Notes under the pieces: model-generated
The model's database searches: none
What the model saw: the letters and a program-made list of their open reading frames with translations, nothing else
What the model was told of the DNA's origin: nothing
Position numbers and translations under genes: made by a program
From: CAJWPI01 sp964571215
GTDB lineage: Bacteria > Pseudomonadota > Gammaproteobacteria > Magnimaribacterales > Magnimaribacteraceae
Direction of reading: 5' to 3'
Length of the DNA stretch: 53,386 bases
Assembly: GCA_964571215.1 (NCBI GenBank)
Contig: CAZMZZ010000005.1
Location: forward strand, 1 to 53,386
Part shown: piece after piece, positions 16,781 to 25,190 of the stretch
How the letters are laid out: each line of letters begins with the position of its first letter
Numbering within the stretch: the first letter of the stretch is position 1

Positions 16781-18445
16781 ATGAATCCCAAAGATAAAAA
16801 ATGGTTCTCACAAATTCAAGAACCAATTGTGTTAAAAAATATGTCTAGTTTAAATTGGGACGAAGAATCTGATATTGTGGTTATAGGTTGTGGAGGTGCT
16901 GGAATTTCGGCTGCATTAGAAGCTTCTGAGAAAAACCAAGATGTTATTGTTTTAGATAGATTTTTTGGAGGAGGCGCTACCGCGGCTAGTGGAGGTGTCT
17001 TTTATGCAGGTGGAGGCACACAAATTCAGAAGGAAGCTGGAGTAGAGGATTCCCCTGAAGAGATGTATAAGTATCTGCAAATGGAAGTTAAAGGAATAAT
17101 TAAAGATTCTACTCTAAGAAAGTTTTGTGAAGATAGCCCAAAAAATGTTGACTGGTTAATACAACACGGAGTGCAATTTAATTCTTCGGTTTATAAGAAA
17201 AAGACTTCTTATCCTACAAGTGACTATTATCTTTATCATTCTGATAATTCATTAGTACCTAAGTATGCAGAACAAGCAAAACCTGCAGCAAGAGGACATA
17301 GAGGGTTTATTAAGAAAACCGGAAGAGTAACAGGCTTAGGAGGTTCAATTTTTGATCCTCTATTAAATGCTGCTAAAAACAATGGAGTTAGGATAGAGCT
17401 TCAGACAGAAGCAATAAGATTAGTTCAAAATAGAAGGGGAAGGATAATAGGGGTAGAAGTTTTGCAAATCCCGCCAAATTCAAGAGCATCAAAAAAACAT
17501 ATGAAATGTTCAAAGCGTGCTCAAGCTTTTCAAATGTACGTAAGACCTATAGCTAATTACTATAGAAATAAGGCCCTTCAAATTGAAGAGAAGAACAGAG
17601 TTTCAAAATTTTACAAAGCAAAGAAAGGAGTAATTATTGCTGCAGGAGGCTTCATCTTCAATAGAGATATGGTAAAACAATATATTCCTAATTATGAGAA
17701 AGGACTACCTCTTGGAACAACAGGAGATGATGGAGCAGGAATAAGATTAGGTCAGTCAGTTGGTGGAGTAACTGCACATATGAATCGAGCAACAGCTTGG
17801 AGATTTTTAAATCCTCCTATCGCATGGGGGCAGGGTATCGTAGTTAATTCTGAAGGAGATAGATATTGTAATGAGATGGTTTATGGATCAGTTTTAGGGG
17901 AGGCAATGTGCGAAGACCATAAAGGGAAGGGGATTCTTGTTATAGATAGCCAATTAAGGAAGGAGACATTAACTCAATTAGGTCCAGGTAAGCTTATGCC
18001 TTTTCAAAGAAACCCAGTTATTTTAAACATGTTATTCAAAACAAAAAAATCGAGAACGATTGCCGGTTTAGCAAAAAAATGTGGCATGTCCCCTCTGAAA
18101 CTTTATAGTTCTATAGAGAGATACAATACAGCAGCTGATGGAAATAAAGAAGACCCTTTCGGAAAACCTATTGAAGATTGTAGGGGGGTAAAAAAATCCC
18201 CTTTTTATGCTATAGATGTTTCCCTAGATAACAGACTTTTCCCTTGTTCAGTGATTACTTTAGGCGGATTAAAGGTAAATGAAGAATCAGGGAATGTTCT
18301 AAACAGAGATGGAGAATCTATTGAAGGTCTCTATGCTGCGGGAAGAACAGCAGTTGGGGTCTGCTCAAATATATATGTAAGTGGTTTATCTATAGGAGAT
18401 TGTGTCTTCTCTGGGAGAAGAGCAGGTCTTCATGCTTCAAGTTGA
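16781..18445 (+). CDS. FAD-dependent oxidoreductase, 3-ketosteroid dehydrogenase / fumarate reductase flavoprotein family
   Basis: A 554-residue flavoprotein. The N-terminal Rossmann motif is GCGGAG followed by an acidic ribose-binding residue (VLDR), then the family segment GGATAASGGVFYAGGG. The C-terminal part has YAAGRTAVGVCSNIYVSGLSIG, where a tyrosine and glycine in the same region act in 3-ketosteroid delta-1-dehydrogenases (KstD). The architecture could equally be a fumarate, urocanate or other ene reductase. It lies 17 bases after an SDR and 29 before the dihydroorotase-like gene. With the KshA-like Rieske oxygenase 6 kb upstream, a ring-desaturating KstD-like role is attractive, but is inferred from motif similarity only. 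Confidence 0.8.
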   Translation: MNPKDKKWFSQIQEPIVLKNMSSLNWDEESDIVVIGCGGAGISAALEASEKNQDVIVLDRFFGGGATAASGGVFYAGGGTQIQKEAGVEDSPEEMYKYLQMEVKGIIKDSTLRKFCEDSPKNVDWLIQHGVQFNSSVYKKKTSYPTSDYYLYHSDNSLVPKYAEQAKPAARGHRGFIKKTGRVTGLGGSIFDPLLNAAKNNGVRIELQTEAIRLVQNRRGRIIGVEVLQIPPNSRASKKHMKCSKRAQAFQMYVRPIANYYRNKALQIEEKNRVSKFYKAKKGVIIAAGGFIFNRDMVKQYIPNYEKGLPLGTTGDDGAGIRLGQSVGGVTAHMNRATAWRFLNPPIAWGQGIVVNSEGDRYCNEMVYGSVLGEAMCEDHKGKGILVIDSQLRKETLTQLGPGKLMPFQRNPVILNMLFKTKKSRTIAGLAKKCGMSPLKLYSSIERYNTAADGNKEDPFGKPIEDCRGVKKSPFYAIDVSLDNRLFPCSVITLGGLKVNEESGNVLNRDGESIEGLYAAGRTAVGVCSNIYVSGLSIGDCVFSGRRAGLHASS

Positions 18446-18474
18446 TAAATATCAATTTGAATACCTAACTAAAC

Positions 18475-19827
18475 ATGACTGACCTTTCAATAATCAACTC
18501 AAAAGTGGTAAATGAAGGTAAAGTTAAAGAACTTGATGTTTATATTAAAGACGGAAGAATTGAGAAAGTTTCTAATAGTTTAGAAAGTAAGGGTGAGGTA
18601 ATTGATGCTTCAGGTATGTATTTATTTCCAGGAGTTATAGATGATCAGGTCCATTTCCGTGAACCAGGCTTAACAGAAAAAGGAAATATAGAAAGTGAAT
18701 CAAGAGCTGCAGTTGCAGGAGGGACCACTTCATTTATGGATATGCCTAATGTGATTCCACCTACACTAAACTATGAACTTTGGAAAAAGAAGAATGAAAT
18801 TGCAAGCAAAAGTTCATTAGCTAATTACTCTTTTTACATGGGTTCCAGCAACGAAAACATTGAAGAGATAAAAAAAGTTTATCCTAAAGAAGTATGTGGA
18901 GTTAAGGTGTTTATGGGTTCTTCTACTGGTAATTTACTTGTGGATGATGAAAATGCATTAGAGAATATTTTTAAATATAGCCCTGTATTAATTACGACTC
19001 ATTGTGAACACACCCCCTCGATTACAGAAAATGAGAAGAAAGCTATAAAGAAATATGGACCTCAAATTCCAATAAGCCAACATGAGATTATAAGATCAAG
19101 AGAGGCATGTAAATTATCAACTGAGAAGGCAATAGATTTAGCTAAAAGGCATGGATCAGACTTACATGTCCTTCATATTTCTACTGAAGATGAAACTAAA
19201 ATGTTTCAGTCCATTTATGGAGCTGAAGTAAAACCTAATGTCGAAGAGAAAAAGATTACCTGTGAAGTTTGTATTCCTCATTTGTTTTTTTGTTCTAAAG
19301 ATTATAAAAATAAGGGGAACATTATTAAATGCAACCCATCCATAAAAGATGAAAAAGACAAGAAATATTTAAAAAAAGCTTTAAAGGAGGGTTCAATAGA
19401 CTATGTTGCAACAGACCATGCGCCCCACCTTTTAAGTCAGAAGAAAAATGACTACCTAGACTGTCCTTCTGGAATGCCATCTGTACAACACTCATTATTG
19501 GTAGTTCTAGAAATGGTACATGAAGGCGATCTAGAGATAACTGATGTTCCTAGGGTTACTTCTCATAACATAGCAAAAAGATTCCAAATAGAAAAAAGAG
19601 GTTTTATTGAACCAGGATATTGGGCTGATTTAGTTTTAGTAGATATGAATAAAGAACAACAAGATAAAAAAGAAAAGCTTTTTTATAAATGTGGATGGTC
19701 TCCATTTGAAGGGTATACTTTTAAATCTAGTATTGTTGAAACCATAGTAAATGGAGAGAGAATATTTAGAAATGGTCAGATTGTTTCAAATAAGAATGGA
19801 AAAAAACTAAAATTTACAAGAGGTTAA
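18475..19827 (+). CDS. Dihydroorotase-family amidohydrolase
   Basis: A 450-residue cyclic amidohydrolase. The first metal motif reads DDQVHFREPG: the first histidine of HxH is Gln58 and the second is His60. The DDQVHFREPGLT form is, as I remember it, found in the dihydroorotase subfamily of Bacteroidota and some marine bacteria, so it need not be a defect. Later motifs CEH (about 180), LHIST and ATDHAPH are intact, the last with the catalytic aspartate. Dihydroorotase closes carbamoyl-aspartate in pyrimidine synthesis. The gene lies two bases before an amidase and inside an otherwise catabolic run, so an alternative role on a hydantoin-like or other cyclic amide should be considered. No other pyr gene is visible. 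Confidence 0.85.
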   Translation: MTDLSIINSKVVNEGKVKELDVYIKDGRIEKVSNSLESKGEVIDASGMYLFPGVIDDQVHFREPGLTEKGNIESESRAAVAGGTTSFMDMPNVIPPTLNYELWKKKNEIASKSSLANYSFYMGSSNENIEEIKKVYPKEVCGVKVFMGSSTGNLLVDDENALENIFKYSPVLITTHCEHTPSITENEKKAIKKYGPQIPISQHEIIRSREACKLSTEKAIDLAKRHGSDLHVLHISTEDETKMFQSIYGAEVKPNVEEKKITCEVCIPHLFFCSKDYKNKGNIIKCNPSIKDEKDKKYLKKALKEGSIDYVATDHAPHLLSQKKNDYLDCPSGMPSVQHSLLVVLEMVHEGDLEITDVPRVTSHNIAKRFQIEKRGFIEPGYWADLVLVDMNKEQQDKKEKLFYKCGWSPFEGYTFKSSIVETIVNGERIFRNGQIVSNKNGKKLKFTRG

Positions 19828-19829
19828 GA

Positions 19830-21263
19830 ATGGGATTTAAAGAATATGATGAATATGATGCATTAGGTTTAGCTGAACTAGTCAATAAAGGAGAAGTTTC
19901 GGCTGAAGAACTTCTTGATGAGGCTATAAATAGAAATGAGAAAGTAAATGATAAAACTAATGCTGTTGTGCTAAAACATTATGATGAAGCTAAAGCTTTG
20001 ATCAAAGAAGGATTACCTAAAGGACTTTTTACTGGCGTTCCTTTCCTACTTAAAGACCTTCATGTTTTGCTTACTGGAACTAAAACAACATTTGGTAGTA
20101 AATTTTTTAAAGATTATGTAGCAGACCATAACAGTACATTGGTAGATAGATATCTAGAGGCAGGGTTAGTTATTTTTGGGAAAACAAATAGTCCTGAATT
20201 TGGATTAACTGTTACTACTGAACCAGAACTTTATGGTCCAACCAGAAACCCTTGGGGTTTAGATCATTCAGCAGGGGGCTCTTCTGGTGGTGCGGCTGCT
20301 GCTGTAGCTTCAGGAGTTTTACCTATGGCAAATGCTAGTGATGGAGGAGGCTCTATAAGAATCCCTGCTTCTTGTTGCGGATTAGTGGGTCTAAAACCTA
20401 CAAGAGCGAGAACTCCTATGGGACCTGATAGAGGTGAAGGTTGGGCAGGTCAATCTATAAGTCATTGTGTATCTAATACTGTAAGAGATTCTGCAGCTCT
20501 TTTAGATGCCACTACAGGGTTAGCAGCTGGAGATCCTTATACTGCTCCTGAAGAAACAGAGGGATTTCTGTCCTTTACTAAAAAAGACCCAGGTAAATTA
20601 AAGATAGCTCTTAATTTACCAGATGAAGATATACAAATGGATGAAGACGTAGTTTCTTCAATTAATCAAACAGCTAATCTATGTGAAAGTCTAGGCCATT
20701 CTGTTGAAAGAACAGCTCCTAAAGTTGATAGCGGAGCCTTAGCTGAGGCTATAGGAGTAATAATCTCAGCAAATGTAACAGTAGCATTAGACCAAAGAGC
20801 AGAAGCAACTGGTTCTTCAGTAACACCTGATGTGGTTGAGAATATTACGTACAGAATGTATGAGAATGGAAAGCAATTCTCTTCTGATCAGTATGCTAGG
20901 GCTACATTAGTAAATCATCAAGCCGGAAGAGTATTAGGAAAGTTTATGGAAGAGTTTGATATTATTCTAAGTCCTGTTTTAACTACACCACCAGTAAAAA
21001 TAGGAGAAATAGACATGTCTTCCCAAGATGTTGCCACTTACATTCAAAGATTATCCTCTTATTCTTGTTTTACAGGCATTTATAATCAAACCGGCCAGCC
21101 AAGCATTTCTCTTCCTCTTGGTTTTAGTTCTGATGGACTCCCTATTGGCTCAATGTTTACGGCAAAATTTGGAAATGATAGTTTACTAGTTTCTTTAGCA
21201 TCCCAGATCGAGAAGACAGAACCTTGGGCAGCTAAGAAACCTCCAGTGTATTCAAATCAATAA
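19830..21263 (+). CDS. Amidase (amidase-signature family)
   Basis: A 477-residue amidase-signature enzyme with the complete Ser-cisSer-Lys triad: Lys75 in LLKDLH, Ser151 in the GGSSGG loop, and the nucleophile Ser175 in GGSIRIPAS. The glycine-rich core is normal in length for the family. These enzymes hydrolyse linear amides to acid plus ammonia or amine. It begins two bases after the dihydroorotase-like stop and ends three bases before the PhyH-type gene, so all are co-transcribed. It is not GatA: no GatB or GatC is near, and the context is catabolic. It may hydrolyse the product of the cyclic amidohydrolase, but this is inference. Confidence 0.9.
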   Translation: MGFKEYDEYDALGLAELVNKGEVSAEELLDEAINRNEKVNDKTNAVVLKHYDEAKALIKEGLPKGLFTGVPFLLKDLHVLLTGTKTTFGSKFFKDYVADHNSTLVDRYLEAGLVIFGKTNSPEFGLTVTTEPELYGPTRNPWGLDHSAGGSSGGAAAAVASGVLPMANASDGGGSIRIPASCCGLVGLKPTRARTPMGPDRGEGWAGQSISHCVSNTVRDSAALLDATTGLAAGDPYTAPEETEGFLSFTKKDPGKLKIALNLPDEDIQMDEDVVSSINQTANLCESLGHSVERTAPKVDSGALAEAIGVIISANVTVALDQRAEATGSSVTPDVVENITYRMYENGKQFSSDQYARATLVNHQAGRVLGKFMEEFDIILSPVLTTPPVKIGEIDMSSQDVATYIQRLSSYSCFTGIYNQTGQPSISLPLGFSSDGLPIGSMFTAKFGNDSLLVSLASQIEKTEPWAAKKPPVYSNQ

Positions 21264-21266
21264 TTA

Positions 21267-22076
21267 ATGGAATTAGAAAAACATCCATTTAACAAAGAAT
21301 TTTGTTGGTCTGTTCCTAAGGGTCCTTATTCCTACTTAAGCACTAAACAAGTCAAAGATTTTAGTAGGTATGGTTTTATCATCCTTGATAATATCTTTGA
21401 TGAAGACTTAATGAAAGAATTGATATCTATAATTGATCCTTTAGAAGCTCAAATCACAGAAGATTTAAAAAAATTTGATGAAGGGAAGTTTTTTATATCG
21501 CGAGCAGAAGAAATAACTTTTACAACTCATTTAGTAACTCAATCTGAGCAATTAAAAAAATTTAGTAAACACAAAATATTTTCTAGTCTTTGCCGCGATT
21601 TAATAGGAAGTGATGTTCGTCTATATTGGGATCAAGCCGTGTATAAAAAAGCTGGCACTAGAGATGAGTTTCCCTGGCATCAGGATAATGGTTACACCTT
21701 CCTTGAACCGCAGTCTTATTTAACTTGTTGGCTAGCTTTAACTGATACTGATGTGAAAAATGGTTGTCCATGGGTAATTCCATCAGTTCATAGACAAGGG
21801 ACTCTAAGACATGAGTTAACAGATTTAGGTTATGAATTAACTTTAGATTCTTCAAAAGCTATACCTATTCATTTGAGTGCAGGAAGTATGGCAGTTTTTT
21901 CATCTTTAACTCCTCATCGCACTGGACCAAATATTACTTCAGATCCTAGGAAGGCGTATATACTGCAATATGCTCCCGATAGAGCAGTAAGAAAAATAGA
22001 TGACAACCTAACTGAATCAGCTAACGAAGAGAGTAGACAGTTCTTAATTGTAGAGAAAGGTAAATTAATCAATTAA
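21267..22076 (+). CDS. Phytanoyl-CoA dioxygenase (PhyH)-family oxygenase
   Basis: A 269-residue Fe(II)/2-oxoglutarate-dependent oxygenase. The iron triad is readable as His138-x-Asp140 in WHQDNG and distal His217 in TPHRTGPN, where the nearby arginine probably binds 2-oxoglutarate. The segment DTDVKNGCPWVIPSVHR before it is typical of the PhyH family. It has no membrane segment. Family members hydroxylate alpha carbons of acyl-CoAs, amino acids and secondary metabolites. It stands three bases after the amidase and 19 before the nitronate monooxygenase. Its substrate is unknown. Confidence 0.88.
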   Translation: MELEKHPFNKEFCWSVPKGPYSYLSTKQVKDFSRYGFIILDNIFDEDLMKELISIIDPLEAQITEDLKKFDEGKFFISRAEEITFTTHLVTQSEQLKKFSKHKIFSSLCRDLIGSDVRLYWDQAVYKKAGTRDEFPWHQDNGYTFLEPQSYLTCWLALTDTDVKNGCPWVIPSVHRQGTLRHELTDLGYELTLDSSKAIPIHLSAGSMAVFSSLTPHRTGPNITSDPRKAYILQYAPDRAVRKIDDNLTESANEESRQFLIVEKGKLIN

Positions 22077-22095
22077 TATTAAGTTAAGGAGTAGT

Positions 22096-23214
22096 ATGAC
22101 TATCAAAAGTAGAATATGCGAGGTCTTTGGAATTAAATATCCAATTTTTTTAGCTGGAATGGGCGGAGCAGCAAATCCAAAGCTTGCAGCAGCAGTCTCT
22201 AATGCTGGTGGATTAGGAGTCTTAGGAGCAGCAGCTTGCACTCCAAGCCAAATGAGAAGATGGATACAGGAAACAAAAGAGTTAACTGATAAACCATTTG
22301 GAATAGATACTTTACTTCCTATGTCAGTAAGGGGGGGTGGAAATTTAAAACAAAATGAAGGAAAGAATCCAGCAGAATTAGTTGAAGATTATCAAGAATT
22401 AGCAAAAGGATTTATGAATGAGCACGGATTAAAAATGATAGAAGGTGATAGGAAAGCAACAGAAATTGAGAGTGTTGGCTTGTTTACAAAGGAGTTTTTT
22501 GAAGAACAAATGGAGGTTGTTATAGAAGAAAAAGTACCAGTATATGCGGCAGGTTTAGGAAATCCAGCTCCTTGGATGGAAAGATTGAAAGCAAATAATA
22601 CAAAGATTATGACAGTAGTAGGGGCTGTTAGACATACAGTGAAGGTCTCGTCTGCTGGTGTCGATGCTATTGTAGCCCAAGGACATGATGCAGGAGGACA
22701 TAATTCACCAATAGGGACAATGGCATTAATTCCTCAGGTAGTTGATGCCGCTAATGGTATACCAGTACTAGGTGCAGGAGGAATAAGTGATGGAAGAGGT
22801 ATTGCAGCAGCTCTTATGTTGGGAGCTGAAGGTGTCTGGGTAGGTTCTGCATTTTTAGCTTCTGAAGAAGCAGGTATATATAAACACCAAAAACAAGCCA
22901 TAGTTGACGCAACAGAAGAAGGAACTGTAATTTCAAGGTCTATAACCGGAAAACCAGCTAGAATTATAAGGAGTGCATGGACTGATTTTTGGGAAAGGTC
23001 TAAACACGATCCTTTACCGATGCCTTTTCAATCAGCAGTTGCTGGATCAGTTTTAGCTTCTGCAGATGCTGATGAGCGTCAAGATATAAATCCAGGGTTT
23101 GCTGGCCAAGGAATAGGCATGATTAAATCTGTTAGACCGGCAGAAGAAATTATGTCAGCTCTTGTTGAAGGAATGGAGAAAACCTTAGTAGATTCAAAAA
23201 AACTGTTTTCATAA
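22096..23214 (+). CDS. Nitronate monooxygenase-family FMN protein
   Basis: A 372-residue TIM-barrel flavoprotein of the 2-nitropropane dioxygenase/NMO group. The N-terminus reads IKYPIFLAGMGGAAN, where the G-x-M-G-G loop is part of the FMN site; AQGHDAGGHN holds the catalytic histidine, and GAGGISDGRG plus GVWVGSAFLAS form the phosphate-binding end of the barrel. AAGGAG lies just before the ATG. Members oxidise nitronates or act as enoyl reductases and quinone reductases; many are uncharacterised. It is followed, after a possible new promoter, by the SnoaL-like gene. A second, shorter homologue sits at 38.6 kb. Confidence 0.88.
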   Translation: MTIKSRICEVFGIKYPIFLAGMGGAANPKLAAAVSNAGGLGVLGAAACTPSQMRRWIQETKELTDKPFGIDTLLPMSVRGGGNLKQNEGKNPAELVEDYQELAKGFMNEHGLKMIEGDRKATEIESVGLFTKEFFEEQMEVVIEEKVPVYAAGLGNPAPWMERLKANNTKIMTVVGAVRHTVKVSSAGVDAIVAQGHDAGGHNSPIGTMALIPQVVDAANGIPVLGAGGISDGRGIAAALMLGAEGVWVGSAFLASEEAGIYKHQKQAIVDATEEGTVISRSITGKPARIIRSAWTDFWERSKHDPLPMPFQSAVAGSVLASADADERQDINPGFAGQGIGMIKSVRPAEEIMSALVEGMEKTLVDSKKLFS

Positions 23215-23235
23215 GACCAAGACTACTTTCATTAA

Positions 23236-23241
23236 TATAAT
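23236..23241 (+). promoter_or_regulatory. Possible -10 element of a leaderless transcript
   Basis: A perfect TATAAT ends 7 bases before the ATG at 23249, and there is no Shine-Dalgarno sequence in the gap. This spacing would place transcription initiation at or next to the start codon. No good -35 element is seen 17 bases upstream, and TATAAT arises easily by chance in AT-rich sequence. Confidence 0.35.
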
Positions 23242-23248
23242 TTATCCT

Positions 23249-23863
23249 ATGTCTAAAGAATTAGAGGCGCGTTTAAATAGATTAGAATCTAGAGAGGAGA
23301 TCAAAGAATTAGCTTCAAAGTATGCCTTAGCTTTAGATACTAGAGATCTCGATTCTTTAGTTAACCTTTTTCCGGAAGATGTAAAGGTGGGAAGGAATGA
23401 GGTAGGAAGGCTTGCTCTTAAAAATTGGTTTAATGAAACTTTAAGAAATCAATTTACGGGCACTTCTCACCATATTGGGAACCAAATTATTGAATTTGAA
23501 GATGACAAAAACGCTATTGGTGTTGTTTATTCTAAGAACGAACATGAAACCGAGAATGAATGGATAATTATGCAGATGATGTATTGGGATCAATATGAAA
23601 AGATTAAAGGATCATGGTACTTTAAAAAAAGATTACCTTTATATTGGTATGCAACAGATCTAAATAAACCCCCATTAGGGGATTTAAAAATGAGATGGCC
23701 TGATGTTGATAACTATGAAGGACAATTCCATTCTTTATGGCCATCATGGAAAGAGTTTTGGTTAAACGATACAGTACAAGATGTATCAAAACCTGCCCCC
23801 TTAGGTAAATTTTTAGAGAAAATAAGAAAAGGGGCTCCAGACCCAGATATTAAAGTAAGATAA
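23249..23863 (+). CDS. SnoaL/NTF2-fold protein (nuclear transport factor 2-like)
   Basis: A 204-residue protein whose N-terminus (LEARLNRLESREEIKELASKYA...DTRDLDSLVNLF) is the standard opening of SnoaL_4-type NTF2-like proteins, followed by the cone-shaped barrel region with HHIGN. Family members include scytalone dehydratase, steroid delta-isomerase and bile-acid dehydratase folds, as well as small subunits of ring-hydroxylating oxygenases. The C-terminal extension of about 60 residues, rich in Trp and Pro, is longer than the minimal domain. It closes the second catabolic run. A dehydratase or isomerase role on the pathway substrate is plausible but unproven. Confidence 0.8.
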   Translation: MSKELEARLNRLESREEIKELASKYALALDTRDLDSLVNLFPEDVKVGRNEVGRLALKNWFNETLRNQFTGTSHHIGNQIIEFEDDKNAIGVVYSKNEHETENEWIIMQMMYWDQYEKIKGSWYFKKRLPLYWYATDLNKPPLGDLKMRWPDVDNYEGQFHSLWPSWKEFWLNDTVQDVSKPAPLGKFLEKIRKGAPDPDIKVR

Positions 23864-23957
23864 AATAAGACTAATTTTTTATAATGAAACAACTGTTTCT
23901 TACTTCTTTGTATATTTATATAGATAACTTATTGTCTTAACAAAATAAGAGAAAAGA

Positions 23958-25190
23958 ATGAATAACACAATAAAAGAAAAGAAGTGTTGGGTTTGTGACC
24001 AGAATATCTCACCCTTTATGTCTTTCGGTAGGATGCCCTTAGCTAATAACTTTCTAAGGAAGGAAGACTTTAAAGATGAATATTTCTTTGAGATGGAGAC
24101 AGCTTTTTGTAATAAATGTAAAAGTTTCCAATTAATTAATCAACCAGAACCAGAGAAGATGTTTCATGATAACTACGCTTTTTTTTCTGGCACTTCTGTT
24201 CTAATGGATCAGCATTTTAAGAAATTTTCTGAGTCAGTTTTTCAATATATAGATCAAGATTCTTTTGTAGTAGAGATAGGTAGTAATGACGGTATTATGC
24301 TTAAGAATTTTGCAGAAAAAGAAATAAAGCATTTAGGTATAGAGCCGTCTTCAAATGTTGCTGCAGTAGCTTCTTCAAGAGGAATAAATACTATGGTTAG
24401 TTTTTTTAATAAAGAACTTGCAGAACAAATTGTCAAAGAAAATGGTAAAGCAAATGCTTTTATTGCTGCTAATGTTATGTGTCACATTCCTTATATAAAT
24501 TCTATTATAGAAGGTATTGCTACTTTATTAGATGAAGATGGGATAGTAATCTTTGAAGATCCTTATTTAGGTGATGTAATTGAGAAGACAACTTATGATC
24601 AGATCTATGATGAACATACCTTTCTTTTTTCAGCACATTCAGTAAAGAACTTGATTAGCAAATACGATATGGAACTAATTGATGTAGAACACCAGGAAAC
24701 TCACGGAGGTTCTATGAGATATTTTCTTTCAAGAAAAAATACTCGACCTGCAACCAAACGCGTAGAAGAAATATTGGTTAACGAAAATAAACTTGGCTTA
24801 ACAAATCACAATACCTTTATCCAATTTAAAGAGAATTGCGAAAGGTACAGAAATAATTTACTGGAAGTTCTAAAAAATATAAAAAAAGAAGGAAAAAGCA
24901 TTGCAGGATATGCGGCTACTTCAAAAAGTACAACAATTACAAATTACTGTGATATCAATACAGATTTAATTGATTGTATTTATGACACCACCCCCTTAAA
25001 ACAAGGGAAATTTAGCCCAGGAACTCATATTCCAATAGTGCCGCATGAAGAGTTCAGGGATAACTACCCTGATTACGCTTTACTATTTGGTTATAACCAC
25101 TCAAAAGAAATCTTTGCTAAAGAGAAAGAATTTGAAGAAAAAGGTGGTAAGTGGATAATTTATGTTCCAGAGATAAGAGTTATAGGATGA
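23958..25190 (+). CDS. Sugar C-methyltransferase (NovU/TylC3-like, SAM-dependent)
   Basis: A 410-residue methyltransferase with three parts: an N-terminal zinc-binding module (Cys10/Cys13 and Cys51/Cys54, with FGRMPLANNF between), a SAM-binding Rossmann domain (VVEIGSNDG), and a C-terminal domain with HGGSMRYF and GYAATSKSTT. This arrangement is that of C-methyltransferases acting on 4-keto-6-deoxy nucleotide sugars, which form branched-chain sugars. AGAGAAAAG lies directly upstream. The next gene, an aminotransferase, overlaps its stop. It opens a four-gene cassette that would build an unusual amino or branched sugar. The exact sugar is unknown. Confidence 0.9.
   Translation: MNNTIKEKKCWVCDQNISPFMSFGRMPLANNFLRKEDFKDEYFFEMETAFCNKCKSFQLINQPEPEKMFHDNYAFFSGTSVLMDQHFKKFSESVFQYIDQDSFVVEIGSNDGIMLKNFAEKEIKHLGIEPSSNVAAVASSRGINTMVSFFNKELAEQIVKENGKANAFIAANVMCHIPYINSIIEGIATLLDEDGIVIFEDPYLGDVIEKTTYDQIYDEHTFLFSAHSVKNLISKYDMELIDVEHQETHGGSMRYFLSRKNTRPATKRVEEILVNENKLGLTNHNTFIQFKENCERYRNNLLEVLKNIKKEGKSIAGYAATSKSTTITNYCDINTDLIDCIYDTTPLKQGKFSPGTHIPIVPHEEFRDNYPDYALLFGYNHSKEIFAKEKEFEEKGGKWIIYVPEIRVIG

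Noticed and set aside
18475..19827. Dihydroorotase-like gene as an inactive enzyme because its first His is Gln
   Set aside because: The same DDQVHF form is known in an active dihydroorotase subfamily and all other catalytic motifs are intact.
19830..21263. Amidase as GatA of the glutamyl-tRNA amidotransferase
   Set aside because: No gatB or gatC nearby; the context is catabolic and the sequence fits a general amidase.
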